From assembly GCA_019234815.1 (NCBI GenBank), contig JAFALA010000028.1, forward strand, positions 1 to 59,652: a DNA stretch of 59,652 bases, given 5' to 3'. This DNA comes from Burkholderiaceae bacterium. GTDB lineage: Bacteria; Pseudomonadota; Gammaproteobacteria; Burkholderiales; Burkholderiaceae_C. The notes below the pieces were generated by a model, which was not told the DNA's origin, did no database searches, and saw only the letters and a list, made by a program, of their open reading frames with translations. The stretch's first letter is position 1. Every line of letters starts with the position of its first letter. Positions 18,552 to 26,762 of this stretch are shown here, piece by piece. The translations under genes were made by a program, and so were the position numbers.

Positions 18552-19916
18552 TTGAACCAAGACAACGGCAACCCCAGCCTGCTGAGGCTGACCTGGCCCA
18601 TCTTCGCCGAGCAATCGCTGCACGTCCTGACCGGGGTGGTCGACACCCTGATGGTCAGCCAGATTTCCGACCAGGCGGTGGCCGGCATCGGCAGCGCCTG
18701 GCAGATCATCTTCCTGTTCATGATGTGCTTCAACGTGCTGGCGGTGGGCGCGTCCATCGTCTGCACGCACCACCTCGGCCAGGCCGACCGGGCCGGCGCG
18801 CTGCGCATGGCGGTCGGTGCCATCAGCACCAACCTCTGGCTGGGTTTCGGCTTCAGCCTCGTGCTGGCCTGGGCCGCCCCCACCTTGCTGCGCTGGGTCC
18901 AGCTGCCGCCCGCGTTGATGGCGTACGGTCTGCCCTTCCTGCGCTGGATGGGCGGCACGCTGTTCCTCGAGTCGATGAACTACGCCCTGGCCGCGGTGCT
19001 GCGCGCGCATGGCCACACGCGCAGCGTGATGTGGGTGATGCTGGCGCAAAACATCGTCAATGGCGCGCTCACGGCCTGCTTCGTGTTCGGCTGGCTGGGC
19101 GCGCCGCAGTTGGGCGCGACCGGCGTGGCGCTGGCGACGGTCTTCAGCCGCCTGCTGGCCTGCCTGGCGCTCTGGATCCTGGCGCGGCACGACATCGGCC
19201 TGCACTGGCGCCCCGCCAACCTGCTGCGCATTCCGGCGGCCGATCTCAAGCGCCTGCTGTCCTACGGCCTGCCGGCCGTGGGCGAGAACCTGGGCTGGTT
19301 CAGCGCCTTCATGTTCGTCACCGCCATGACCGCGCGCATGGGCGCCACGGCCCTGAGCACGCAGACCTATGTGCTGCAGGTCGCCAGCCTGTCCATGCTG
19401 TTCAGCATCTCCGTGGGCCTGGGCAACGAGATCCTGGTGGGTCGCCTGGTGGGCGCCGGCCAATTCGAAAGGGCCCACCAGATGTGCCTGCAGCACATGA
19501 AGCTGGGCCTGGTCTGGACCACCGCGATCGCGGCGCTGATGGCCCTGCTGGGCCCCTGGCTGCTGGCGCATTTCACCCAGGACGAGGCGATTCTTTCGCA
19601 AGGTACGGACCTGATCCGGTTGGGCCTGCTGCTGGAGCCGGGCCGCAGCTTCAACCTGATCATGATCAACGCCTTGCGCGCCGCTGGCGACACCCGTTTC
19701 CCCGTCAAGGCCGGTATCCTGTCGCAGTGGGGGGTCATGGCCTTCGGCGCCTGGCTGCTGGGCACCTGGGCCGGCTGGGGCCTGCCGGGCGTGTGGTCGG
19801 CCTTCATCGCCGACGAGTGGCTGCGCGGCCTGGTCATGCTGCGGCGCTGGCGGCGCCAGCACTGGCTGGAGCATGCCCGCACCGCGCAGATCCAGGCGCG
19901 CGGCGCTACCCTCTAA
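18552..19916 (+). CDS. MATE family efflux transporter
   Basis: Multidrug and toxin extrusion (MATE) family membrane antiporter (454 aa) with two repeats of six hydrophobic segments. Recognisable parts are LLRLTWPIFAEQSLHVLTGVVDTLMVSQISDQAVAGIG at the start and RAAGDTRFPVKAGILSQWGVM in the second half. The start is a TTG at 18552, because no ATG precedes the conserved first segment in frame. It follows the glk-hexR stop by 45 bp and may be read through from it. Substrate unknown. The 3' end overlaps the convergent GGDEF-EAL gene by 11 bp. Confidence 0.85.
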   Translation: MNQDNGNPSLLRLTWPIFAEQSLHVLTGVVDTLMVSQISDQAVAGIGSAWQIIFLFMMCFNVLAVGASIVCTHHLGQADRAGALRMAVGAISTNLWLGFGFSLVLAWAAPTLLRWVQLPPALMAYGLPFLRWMGGTLFLESMNYALAAVLRAHGHTRSVMWVMLAQNIVNGALTACFVFGWLGAPQLGATGVALATVFSRLLACLALWILARHDIGLHWRPANLLRIPAADLKRLLSYGLPAVGENLGWFSAFMFVTAMTARMGATALSTQTYVLQVASLSMLFSISVGLGNEILVGRLVGAGQFERAHQMCLQHMKLGLVWTTAIAALMALLGPWLLAHFTQDEAILSQGTDLIRLGLLLEPGRSFNLIMINALRAAGDTRFPVKAGILSQWGVMAFGAWLLGTWAGWGLPGVWSAFIADEWLRGLVMLRRWRRQHWLEHARTAQIQARGATL

Positions 19917-21786
19917 GCCTAGGCGCAGTCTGCGCAAACGCGAGAAACGCCTCGGCCGACATGGCCGGCGACCAGAGGAAGCCCTGCGCGGCGTCGCACC
20001 CCATGACCCTGAGCTGGGCGAGGCACTCCTCGTCTTCGACGCCTTCGGCCAGGGTGGTCAGGCTGAGCGCCTTCGACATCTGGATGATGGCCCGGACCAG
20101 CGCCGCGTCGCTGGCCGACCTGGCCATGCGCCGGACGAAGGACTGGTCGATCTTGATGCAGTGGACTTCGAACTTGGTCAGGTAATTGAGGTTCGAGTAG
20201 CCGGTGCCGAAGTCGTCGATGGCAAAGCCGACGCCCAGGCGGCGCAATTCGATCAGGCTGTTGCCGACCTCGAGCGAATCGTTGAGCAGCACCGACTCCG
20301 TCAGCTCCAGCTCCAATTGCCGGGCAGGAAAGCCGGTGCGCAGCAGCACGTCCTGCACGGTCTTCTCCAGGCCGCCGCGGCGCAGTTGCAGCGGCGACAC
20401 GTTGACCGCCAGGACCAAGCCGCCCAGCCCTGCGTCATGCCATTGCTTGCCGGTCTGGCAGGCCTGCATCAGCACCCATTGCCCCAGCGAGGCGATCAGC
20501 CCGTTGCGTTCCGCGATCGGAATGAACTGCGAGGGCGGCACCCAGCCCAGGGTCGGATGCTGCCATCGCAGCAGGGCCTCGGCGCCGAGGAGCTCGCCGC
20601 TCGCCAGGCTGAACTGCGGCTGGTAGTGCAGCTCCAGCTCGCCGCGCGCCAGCGCCGTGCGCAGGGCCATCGCCAGTTGCGCCTGCAGCTGGGCCTCCAC
20701 GTTCATTTCCGCGTCGAAGAAGCGGAACTGCCCCCGGCCGGCGTCCTTGGCCTTGTACATCGCGATATCGGCGCGCTGTACCAGCACGTCGAAATCGTCG
20801 CCGTCGTCCGGATACATGGCGATGCCGATCGACGCGGCGGTCTCGAGTTCGCAGCGGTCCAGCGCCACGGGCGCCGCCAGCACTTCGATGAGCTTTTGCG
20901 CCACCTGGCCGACGCCGCTGGCGTCGGCCTGCTGGTCCAGCAGCAAGAGGAATTCATCGCCGCCCAGCCGGCAGACGATGTCAGACCCGCGCACGGCGCC
21001 GCGCAAGCGCTCCGCCACGGCCTTGAGCAACTGGTCGCCAACGGCATGGCCGTGCGTGTCATTGACCGGCTTGAAGTCGTCCAGGTCCATGTAGAGCACC
21101 GCCATTTTCTTGCCGCCGCGGCGGCTGCGGGCGGTCAGGTCCGCAAAGCGCTCCCGCGCCTGGCTGCGGTTGGGCAGCCCGGTCAACGCATCATGCAGCG
21201 CCATGAACTCGACGCGCTGCCGGGAATCCTGCGCCCGGGCGTTTTCCTCCTGCAGGCGCAAGACCAGGCTCCGGAGATCGCTGTTGACCAGCGCCACCAC
21301 GGCCGTCGTCGCGATCAGGATGATGCTGACGGTGATGACGGTCTGCCAGCTCATGGGTCCCAGCTGATTGGGATGCCAGGCTCCCAGGTTGCCCCAGCTG
21401 ACCATGGCCACCAGGACCAGGTTGACGGCCAGGGCGCCGTACAGGGCACGCCGCCCGCCGACCAGGCTGGCCAGCATCAGGATGCCTGGAATGGCCAGCA
21501 TCGAGGGGTCGCGCAAGCCGCCATTGCGCCAGACAAACCGGACCACCATGCACGTCAAGGTGGCCAGGAACAGGAAACTGGCAGAGATGTGCCTGCCGCG
21601 GCTCGCCAGCCACCACGCGACGCTCACGCCCAGGATGCTGCAGCCCAGCACCACCAGGCTGTCCCAGGCCCCCAGCAGCGCGTAGCTGGCGGCGGCCGCC
21701 AGCTGGGCCGACATCACCACCTTGAACAGCATCATCATCCGGTGACTGCGCAGCGCGGTGATCTCCCGAACCAAAGGTGCATTCAT
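19906..21786 (-). CDS. Membrane-bound GGDEF-EAL c-di-GMP protein
   Basis: Protein of 626 aa making and/or degrading cyclic di-GMP. The N-terminal 190 residues have about six hydrophobic helices. The GGDEF domain has an intact RLGGDEF and an RGSD inhibitory site five residues before it. The EAL domain has EALLRW, NVSPLQL, ELTES, DDFGTGYSNL, KIDQSFV and EGVE, so all metal-binding and catalytic positions look present. Both activities are therefore possible. The start at 21786 is supported by AAGGA 7 nt upstream; longer reading is possible. It is divergent from a periplasmic binding protein gene 97 bp away. Confidence 0.9.
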   Translation of the reverse strand: MNAPLVREITALRSHRMMMLFKVVMSAQLAAAASYALLGAWDSLVVLGCSILGVSVAWWLASRGRHISASFLFLATLTCMVVRFVWRNGGLRDPSMLAIPGILMLASLVGGRRALYGALAVNLVLVAMVSWGNLGAWHPNQLGPMSWQTVITVSIILIATTAVVALVNSDLRSLVLRLQEENARAQDSRQRVEFMALHDALTGLPNRSQARERFADLTARSRRGGKKMAVLYMDLDDFKPVNDTHGHAVGDQLLKAVAERLRGAVRGSDIVCRLGGDEFLLLLDQQADASGVGQVAQKLIEVLAAPVALDRCELETAASIGIAMYPDDGDDFDVLVQRADIAMYKAKDAGRGQFRFFDAEMNVEAQLQAQLAMALRTALARGELELHYQPQFSLASGELLGAEALLRWQHPTLGWVPPSQFIPIAERNGLIASLGQWVLMQACQTGKQWHDAGLGGLVLAVNVSPLQLRRGGLEKTVQDVLLRTGFPARQLELELTESVLLNDSLEVGNSLIELRRLGVGFAIDDFGTGYSNLNYLTKFEVHCIKIDQSFVRRMARSASDAALVRAIIQMSKALSLTTLAEGVEDEECLAQLRVMGCDAAQGFLWSPAMSAEAFLAFAQTAPRLRG

Positions 21787-21883
21787 CCAAACATCCTTGA
21801 AAGCCATTGGACTGCGCGGGCGACTGCTTTTGTGCCACCTGCCCTGCTGCAAGGCCGGTGGCCTGACATCCGCAAGGGTTACC

Positions 21884-22801
21884 ATGGTACCCATGGTCTT
21901 GCCCTCGGACACAGCACAATTCACCCGACGCGCCTTGATCCTGGCCTTGTCCTCCCTGGCCATGCCGGCGCGCAGCGAGCCGCTGACGGTCAATTACCCG
22001 AGCAACTCGTTCGTGCACGATCCGCAGCTGGAATATGTGACCGATTTGTTGCGGCTGGCGCTGCGGTATTCCGGCAAGAATTTTCAGGTCAAGCCGCAGC
22101 CGGTCGAAATGGCGCAGCAGCGCACCTTCATGGAAATTGCGCGCGGCGAGACTTCGCTGGACCTGATGTGGACCATGACCAACCCGCAGCGCGAAACATC
22201 GGCCATGATCCCGGTCCGCATCCCCGTCGACCGCGGCCTGCTGGGCTGGCGGCTGCTGCTGATTCGCCAGGCCGACGCCGACCGTTGGCGCCACGTCGCC
22301 TCGATCGCCGACATGCAATCCCTGGTGCTTGGGCAAGGCCACGACTGGCCGGATACCGAGATCCTGCGAGCCAACGGCCTGCGCGTCGGCACCAGCAGCG
22401 ACTACAACAGCCTGTTCCGGATGCTGCTGCGCGGCCGGATCGACGGGTTTCCGCGCTCCATTCTCGAGATCGGCGCCGAATTGAAGGCGCATGCCGACGA
22501 CGGCCTGATGGTGGCGCCGGACCTGCTGCTGTACTACCCTGCGCCATCCTACTTCTTCGTCAGCCCCAAGCGCCCCGAGCTGGCCGAGCAGATCCGGCAA
22601 GGGCTGGAGTCGAGCATTGCCGACGGCAGCATGCAGAAGCTGTTCAAGCGTTATTTCGGCCACCTGTGGGCAGAGTTCCAGCTCGACGAACGCCGCGTCC
22701 TCCGGCTCAAGAATCCCGACCTCTCGCCACTCACGCCCTTGCAGCGACCGGAACTCTGGCTGCAGCCCAATGAATCCGGCGCACGCAAAGGCGTTTCGTG
22801 A
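21884..22801 (+). CDS. Orphan periplasmic substrate-binding-like protein
   Basis: Secreted protein (305 aa) of the type 2 periplasmic-binding fold, resembling amino-acid-binding proteins (SBP_bac_3-like). A signal peptide (RRALILALSSLAMPARS) precedes LTVNYPSNSFVHDPQLEYVTDLL. Later features are GSSDYNSLFRMLLRGRIDGFPRS-like text and a C-terminal QIRQGLESSIADGSMQKLFKRYF, typical of that fold. The ATG at 21884 has AAGGG 5 nt upstream. No permease or ATPase accompanies it. The divergent c-di-GMP gene next door suggests a sensory rather than transport role, but that is only inference. Confidence 0.65.
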   Translation: MVPMVLPSDTAQFTRRALILALSSLAMPARSEPLTVNYPSNSFVHDPQLEYVTDLLRLALRYSGKNFQVKPQPVEMAQQRTFMEIARGETSLDLMWTMTNPQRETSAMIPVRIPVDRGLLGWRLLLIRQADADRWRHVASIADMQSLVLGQGHDWPDTEILRANGLRVGTSSDYNSLFRMLLRGRIDGFPRSILEIGAELKAHADDGLMVAPDLLLYYPAPSYFFVSPKRPELAEQIRQGLESSIADGSMQKLFKRYFGHLWAEFQLDERRVLRLKNPDLSPLTPLQRPELWLQPNESGARKGVS

Positions 22802-22816
22802 GGCTGCACAGCAAGC

Positions 22817-23851
22817 ATGCAATTGACCAGCCCCCTTGAATCCACGCGCAATTTCGGCTGGGCCATCATCGGACCCGGCGCCATTGCCGGCCAGTTTGCC
22901 CAGGCGGTGGCGGGCGTGGCGGACGCCCACGTGGCCGCGGTCTGGGCGCGCGATATAGACCGCGCCCGGCGCTTTGCCATGCAGCAAGGCCTGAGCACCG
23001 GCTGCGTTTGCGCCACTCTGTCCGACATGCTGGCGCTGGACTCGGTGGACTGCGTCTACATCGCCACCAGCCACCAGGCCCACGCGGTCTTTGCGGAGCA
23101 GGCCTTGCGCGCCGGCAAGCCCGTGGTCTGCGAAAAGCCCTTGACGCCCAATCTCCAAGCCACGCAGGCGCTGCTGGCGCTCAGCCGTGCGCAGGGCCTG
23201 TTCATGATGGAAGCCCTCTGGACCCGATGCCTGCCGGTCTACCAGCACATCGGCCAATGGCTGCGGCAAAGCCTGATCGGGCCGCTGCGTTCAGTGCAGT
23301 CGGCGTTCTGCTTCCCCGCCGCCTTCGACGCGCAAAGCCGCCTGTTCAATCCCGAGCTGGCCGGCGGCGCCCTGCTGGACATCGGCATCTACAACGTCGC
23401 CATGACCCGATGGGCGGTCGAGCAAGGCCACGGCGCCGGCCTGGAGGTCAGCGCCCGCCATGTACAGGCGTCGCTGGCCCCGACCGGCGTGGACATGAGC
23501 GTGGCGGGGCAGCTGCAGTTCGGCGACCGGGTCAGCGCCCAGTTCGTATGCGCCCTGGACCGCCTGGCCGGCGATGCCCTGGAGCTGCACGGCGACAAAG
23601 GCTGCATCCGGGTGCCGGACCGCTTCTGGCGCGCCGAAGCGGCTGTGCTGAGCCGGCCGGGACAGGCGGATGAATGGCTGCGCCTGCCGCATCGCGTCAA
23701 CGGCTTCGAATACGAGATTGAGGAGGCCATGCGCTGCATTCGCGGCGGGCTGCTGGAAAGCCCGCTCATGCCGCACCGCGAGTCGCTGGCTCTCGCCGGG
23801 GAGCTCGACGCCCTGCGCGCCTTGGCGGGCGTGCGGTATCCCTTCGAGTGA
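22817..23851 (+). CDS. Gfo/Idh/MocA family NAD(P)-dependent oxidoreductase
   Basis: Dehydrogenase (344 aa) with an N-terminal Rossmann fold (GWAIIGPGAIAGQFAQAV) and the family motif EKP at residues 106-108 (Lys107 is the catalytic lysine). The C-terminal alpha/beta domain contains GGALLDIGIYNVAMTRWA. It is of the dihydrodiol/sugar dehydrogenase-like subgroup, so it probably oxidises or reduces a cyclic sugar or polyol. It starts 15 bp after the periplasmic binding protein gene and is likely co-transcribed with it. Immediately downstream lies the broken SPFH fragment and the start of the A/T-rich kdp region. Confidence 0.85.
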   Translation: MQLTSPLESTRNFGWAIIGPGAIAGQFAQAVAGVADAHVAAVWARDIDRARRFAMQQGLSTGCVCATLSDMLALDSVDCVYIATSHQAHAVFAEQALRAGKPVVCEKPLTPNLQATQALLALSRAQGLFMMEALWTRCLPVYQHIGQWLRQSLIGPLRSVQSAFCFPAAFDAQSRLFNPELAGGALLDIGIYNVAMTRWAVEQGHGAGLEVSARHVQASLAPTGVDMSVAGQLQFGDRVSAQFVCALDRLAGDALELHGDKGCIRVPDRFWRAEAAVLSRPGQADEWLRLPHRVNGFEYEIEEAMRCIRGGLLESPLMPHRESLALAGELDALRALAGVRYPFE

Positions 23852-23857
23852 GTAACC

Positions 23858-23995
23858 CCTTGCTGCTGGGCCAAGCCCTTCAAGGCCAGGCGAAAGCTCT
23901 CGCTGCGTGCGCGCAACCTCAACGTCGCCACGCTCAAGGTCAATGACAAGCGCGACAACCCGGTCGAGATCGGCTCCGTCGTGGTCTGGCGCGTG
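23858..23995 (+). pseudogene. Fragment of an SPFH/band-7 protein
   Basis: About 45 codons in one frame read WAKPFKARRKLSLRARN followed by LNVATLKVNDKRDNPVEIG and VVVWRV. This is the core of the SPFH (stomatin/prohibitin/flotillin, slipin-like) domain. The fragment has no start codon or N-terminal membrane anchor, and stops matching at about 23995, where the stop of an unrelated minus-strand kdpA begins. It is truncated at both ends. It is GC-rich like the chromosome backbone, whereas the sequence to the right is clearly richer in A/T, so the end of the match marks a recombination junction. Confidence 0.7.
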
Positions 23996-23998
23996 GCT

Positions 23999-25723
23999 TC
24001 AATGCCAGAGTTGCAGATGTTCGAGAACCGGACCCATGGCCAGTGCAGGCAAAAAGCTCAGCCCTGTGACCAGGAGCAGCGTTCCCGTCAGTACGCCACC
24101 AAACAGCAATCCGTCAGTCGGCAAGGTTCCGGCCGAAACTACCCGACGGCCCTGTTGGGCAAATCGTCCTGCCAAAGCCAGGACCGGTATGGCCAAGCCA
24201 AACCGCCCAGCGAGCATCGCGACGACCGTGGTAACGTGGAAGAACGGAGTGTCGGCGCTGAGGCCGCCGAAGGTCTGGCCGTTGTTGGCAAAACACGAGG
24301 TATAGGCGAACAACAGCGTGGTGAACCCATGACTGCCGTTGTTGGTGCTTAGACCGGCCTTGCCTGCGGCGGTCATCATCGCTAGCGCCGCAAGCGGCAG
24401 GATGATTGCTGGTGCGACGATCGTGTGAAGTCCAATCCATTTCATCTCTGCCGGGCCAACGGTTTTCCCCAGGTATTCTGGCGTGCGCCCGATCATCAGA
24501 CCGCTCACAATGACCGCTATCAGCGCAGTGAGCACTAGGCTGTAAAGGCCCGTTCCCAGCCCACCGAACAGTGATTCGCCCAGCATCATGTTGAAGAGCA
24601 ACACTCCGCCGCCCAACGGCATGCTGCTATCAGGTGCCGCATTGGACGATCCAGTGGCGCCATTGGACGTGGCAATGGCTGTAAGAGTCGAATCGGCGAT
24701 TCCGAATCGCGTCTCCTTGCCCTCCATGTTTCCGCCAGCCTGCAGCGAACTTCCTTGAATATCGACGCCCAGCGCTGCAATACGCGGGTTGCCCGCCTGT
24801 TCAGCGGCGTCGTATGCCAGCAGTCCGCCCATGAACAGACCGGCCATCACCCCATAGAGCAACCAGCCGTGAACCGGGCGCTGCGTCATGCGGCCAAAGG
24901 TGCAAGTCAGTGCTGCGGGAATCACGACAATCGCGAAATTCCCAAGTAAATTGCTCAGGCCCGAGGGATTGGCGAATGGATGGGCGCCGTTTGCGCCAAA
25001 GAATCCCCCACCATTGGTGCCGAGGTTCTTAATGAATTCGAGCGAAGCCACGGGCCCTTGAGGCAACACTTGCACGACGCCTTCAAGCGTCAGGGCCGGC
25101 ACATATGGGCTCCAGCTTTGCGGTACCCCCATCGCCACCAAGGCCAGAGCGCCGAGCAGGGCAATGGGCAGCAAAACCCATAAGACGGATCGAGTCACGT
25201 CTACCCAAAAATTACCGACCGTCGAAGTGTGGCAGCGCGCGAAGCCCCGGATGAAAGCTATTCCGACCGCCAGTCCGGCAGCGCCAGCCAAGAAGTTCTG
25301 AGAGCTCAAGGCCAAAGCCTGGCTTAGATAGCTCAATGCTGATTCACCGCTATAGGCTTGCCAGGTGGTAGTAGTGGCAAAGCTGACGGCCGTGTTGAAC
25401 GCCAGCAAAAAGCTCAAGGGGGCGGGATGGTAGTTGGGATCAACCGGTTGCCCCAAGGGTTGCAGCAAGAGCAGCACAAAAACGAAAACAATACCCAGTA
25501 AACCGAACAAAATGAAGGCTGTGGCGTACTGGCGCCAATCCATTTCACGCGCAGGATCAATGCCCGCGAGTCGATATAGCCCCCGCTCGATGGGCAGCAA
25601 CACTCGATCAAGAAAGGTTTTCTCTCCAGAAAAAACGCGCGCCAAGTAAATACCCATTGGCTTGACCAGCAGCGTGACCACGCCGAGAAACGCCAGATAC
25701 ACCAGCAAATGACGCGGACTCAT
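23999..25723 (-). CDS. kdpA: Orphan potassium-transporting ATPase A subunit (KdpA paralogue)
   Basis: Full-length KdpA-like K+ channel subunit (574 aa) with about ten membrane spans, encoded without kdpB or kdpC beside it. The four pore loops are present: SFATTTTWQAYSGE, NLGTNGGGFFGANGAHPF, GATGSSNAAPDSSMPLGG and CFANNGQTFGGLS. The filter glycines and the loop-1 Gln (Gln116 of E. coli KdpA) remain, but loop 1 has TTTTWQ where KdpA normally has TNTNWQ, as in the second copy at 26.8 kb. GGAG lies 9 nt before the ATG. Base composition differs from the backbone. It may pair with the KdpBC encoded nearby or be a relic of a lost operon. Confidence 0.85.
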   Translation of the reverse strand: MSPRHLLVYLAFLGVVTLLVKPMGIYLARVFSGEKTFLDRVLLPIERGLYRLAGIDPAREMDWRQYATAFILFGLLGIVFVFVLLLLQPLGQPVDPNYHPAPLSFLLAFNTAVSFATTTTWQAYSGESALSYLSQALALSSQNFLAGAAGLAVGIAFIRGFARCHTSTVGNFWVDVTRSVLWVLLPIALLGALALVAMGVPQSWSPYVPALTLEGVVQVLPQGPVASLEFIKNLGTNGGGFFGANGAHPFANPSGLSNLLGNFAIVVIPAALTCTFGRMTQRPVHGWLLYGVMAGLFMGGLLAYDAAEQAGNPRIAALGVDIQGSSLQAGGNMEGKETRFGIADSTLTAIATSNGATGSSNAAPDSSMPLGGGVLLFNMMLGESLFGGLGTGLYSLVLTALIAVIVSGLMIGRTPEYLGKTVGPAEMKWIGLHTIVAPAIILPLAALAMMTAAGKAGLSTNNGSHGFTTLLFAYTSCFANNGQTFGGLSADTPFFHVTTVVAMLAGRFGLAIPVLALAGRFAQQGRRVVSAGTLPTDGLLFGGVLTGTLLLVTGLSFLPALAMGPVLEHLQLWH

Positions 25724-26451
25724 TGGTACAACTCCGTCAGATCGAGGCTCAGACGGGCAGCATTCACGGAAATGCTTGAGGTTCGTTCAACCCGGATCGC
25801 GCAACATCGCGCGTGCCAACAGGCATCGATACAACTCAGTGAGGAAACGAGCCTGCGAAACATTAAATTGCGGTCGATTCGGATTCCCTGAAAGACCCCC
25901 AATTGATGGAAGCCATCTAGTAAGCCATAGCGCCTGAGTGGTCGTATAAGAGGCAAAATCACGATACGTTGTGCGTTGCTGCGGTTTGATCGTTTTAGTC
26001 AGTCCCACGTCAAATGACGGTCAACGTTGAGCCCATTGCTATAAAAATCCTGTCAACCAAACATTGAGCAAAGTATTTGGCCTGAGGTCTTGACGGTACA
26101 TTGACACTAGACGGCCATTTTTGTACGGTGAATTAACGTGTTCAAAACTAATGTACTGGAACCATTTGTGTGAGTCCATAGATCGAATTTACAGGAAAAG
26201 AAAAAGTGGCAGTCATGCGATTCGAACCAAAACGTGCACCTATGCATCTTGTCAGACTTACATTTCAATCATGGATTGGGAAATTGCAGGTAAAGCCCCG
26301 ACAGGCCGCGCTGCAGCCGGGTGAGGCTGCTCCCCAACGGTCTGCGCAGCCCGGACAATTCGCGCTGCTCGTCGATATCGATCGGAATTGATTCGTTTGG
26401 GCGCCAGGCCGCCTGCATGGCTCGTCCCAACCCCTTGAAGGGAGGCGCATC
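25724..26451. other. A/T-rich gene-free stretch between the divergent kdp genes
   Basis: A 728-bp region upstream of both the orphan kdpA (leftward) and the kdpFABC operon (rightward). Short reading frames occur, but none has a convincing homologue or composition. A possible promoter for the rightward operon is TTGACA at 26101-26106 with TACGGT at 26124-26129 (17-nt spacing); the -10 match is poor. No KdpE-like operator could be recognised. Confidence 0.4.
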
Positions 26452-26595
26452 GTGTTGTCCATCCTCCTTCTTTTGCTCATCGTGGGCTTCTACCTGCTGT
26501 TTGGCGCGCTGCTGAGCTTCTCTGAATCGGTGATCCGGCGCCCGGATGCGCCGGAGGCTGAAGCTGAGATGCAGCCTCCCCGCATCTTGCCGTGA
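26452..26595 (+). CDS. Small membrane protein ahead of kdpF
   Basis: A 47-codon frame starting with GTG at 26452, preceded by a strong GGGAGG ribosome-binding site (9 nt spacing). It encodes a hydrophobic helix (LSILLLLLIVGFYLLFGALL) followed by a polar tail with SESVIRRPD and a Pro/Glu-rich end. It ends 14 bp before kdpF on the same strand. Small single-span proteins of this kind precede kdpF in a number of proteobacterial kdp operons, as far as I recall, but I know of no assigned function. It may be an assembly or regulatory peptide of the Kdp complex. It is too short for many gene finders. Confidence 0.65.
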   Translation: MLSILLLLLIVGFYLLFGALLSFSESVIRRPDAPEAEAEMQPPRILP

Positions 26596-26609
26596 CGGGA
26601 GCATGGATC

Positions 26610-26693
26610 ATGGCTGTCGATCTGCTTTTGTTCTTGCTGGCCGGCGTGGTCGCGTACCTGTTCTACGCAGTCATCCACCCTGAGAAGTTCTGA
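26610..26693 (+). CDS. kdpF: Potassium-transporting ATPase small subunit KdpF
   Basis: A 27-residue single-span peptide, MAVDLLLFLLAGVVAYLF then YAVIHPEKF, matching KdpF in length, hydrophobicity and the terminal (H/R)PE(K/R)F signature. KdpF stabilises the KdpABC complex in the inner membrane. It lies 14 bp after the 47-codon small ORF and 69 bp before kdpA. It was found by reading the DNA directly because it is so short. A GGGAGCATGGATC leader provides a weak ribosome-binding site. Confidence 0.85.
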   Translation: MAVDLLLFLLAGVVAYLFYAVIHPEKF

Positions 26694-26762
26694 CGCTTGC
26701 CTGAGGCGCTGGAGCGGCATGCACCGCTCGCCGCCAATTCGCCTGCATGCCAGGAGATCATC

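Noticed and set aside
25720..25962. 80-codon minus-strand frame whose stop overlaps the orphan kdpA start (ATGA)
   Set aside because: No recognisable protein, no KdpF-like hydrophobic helix and no clear ribosome-binding site; the overlap alone is weak evidence.
26205..26240. tRNA-like text on the minus strand (GGTTCGAATC, as in a T-loop) possibly marking an attachment site
   Set aside because: The flanking bases do not form a T-stem or an acceptor stem, and no cloverleaf can be drawn.
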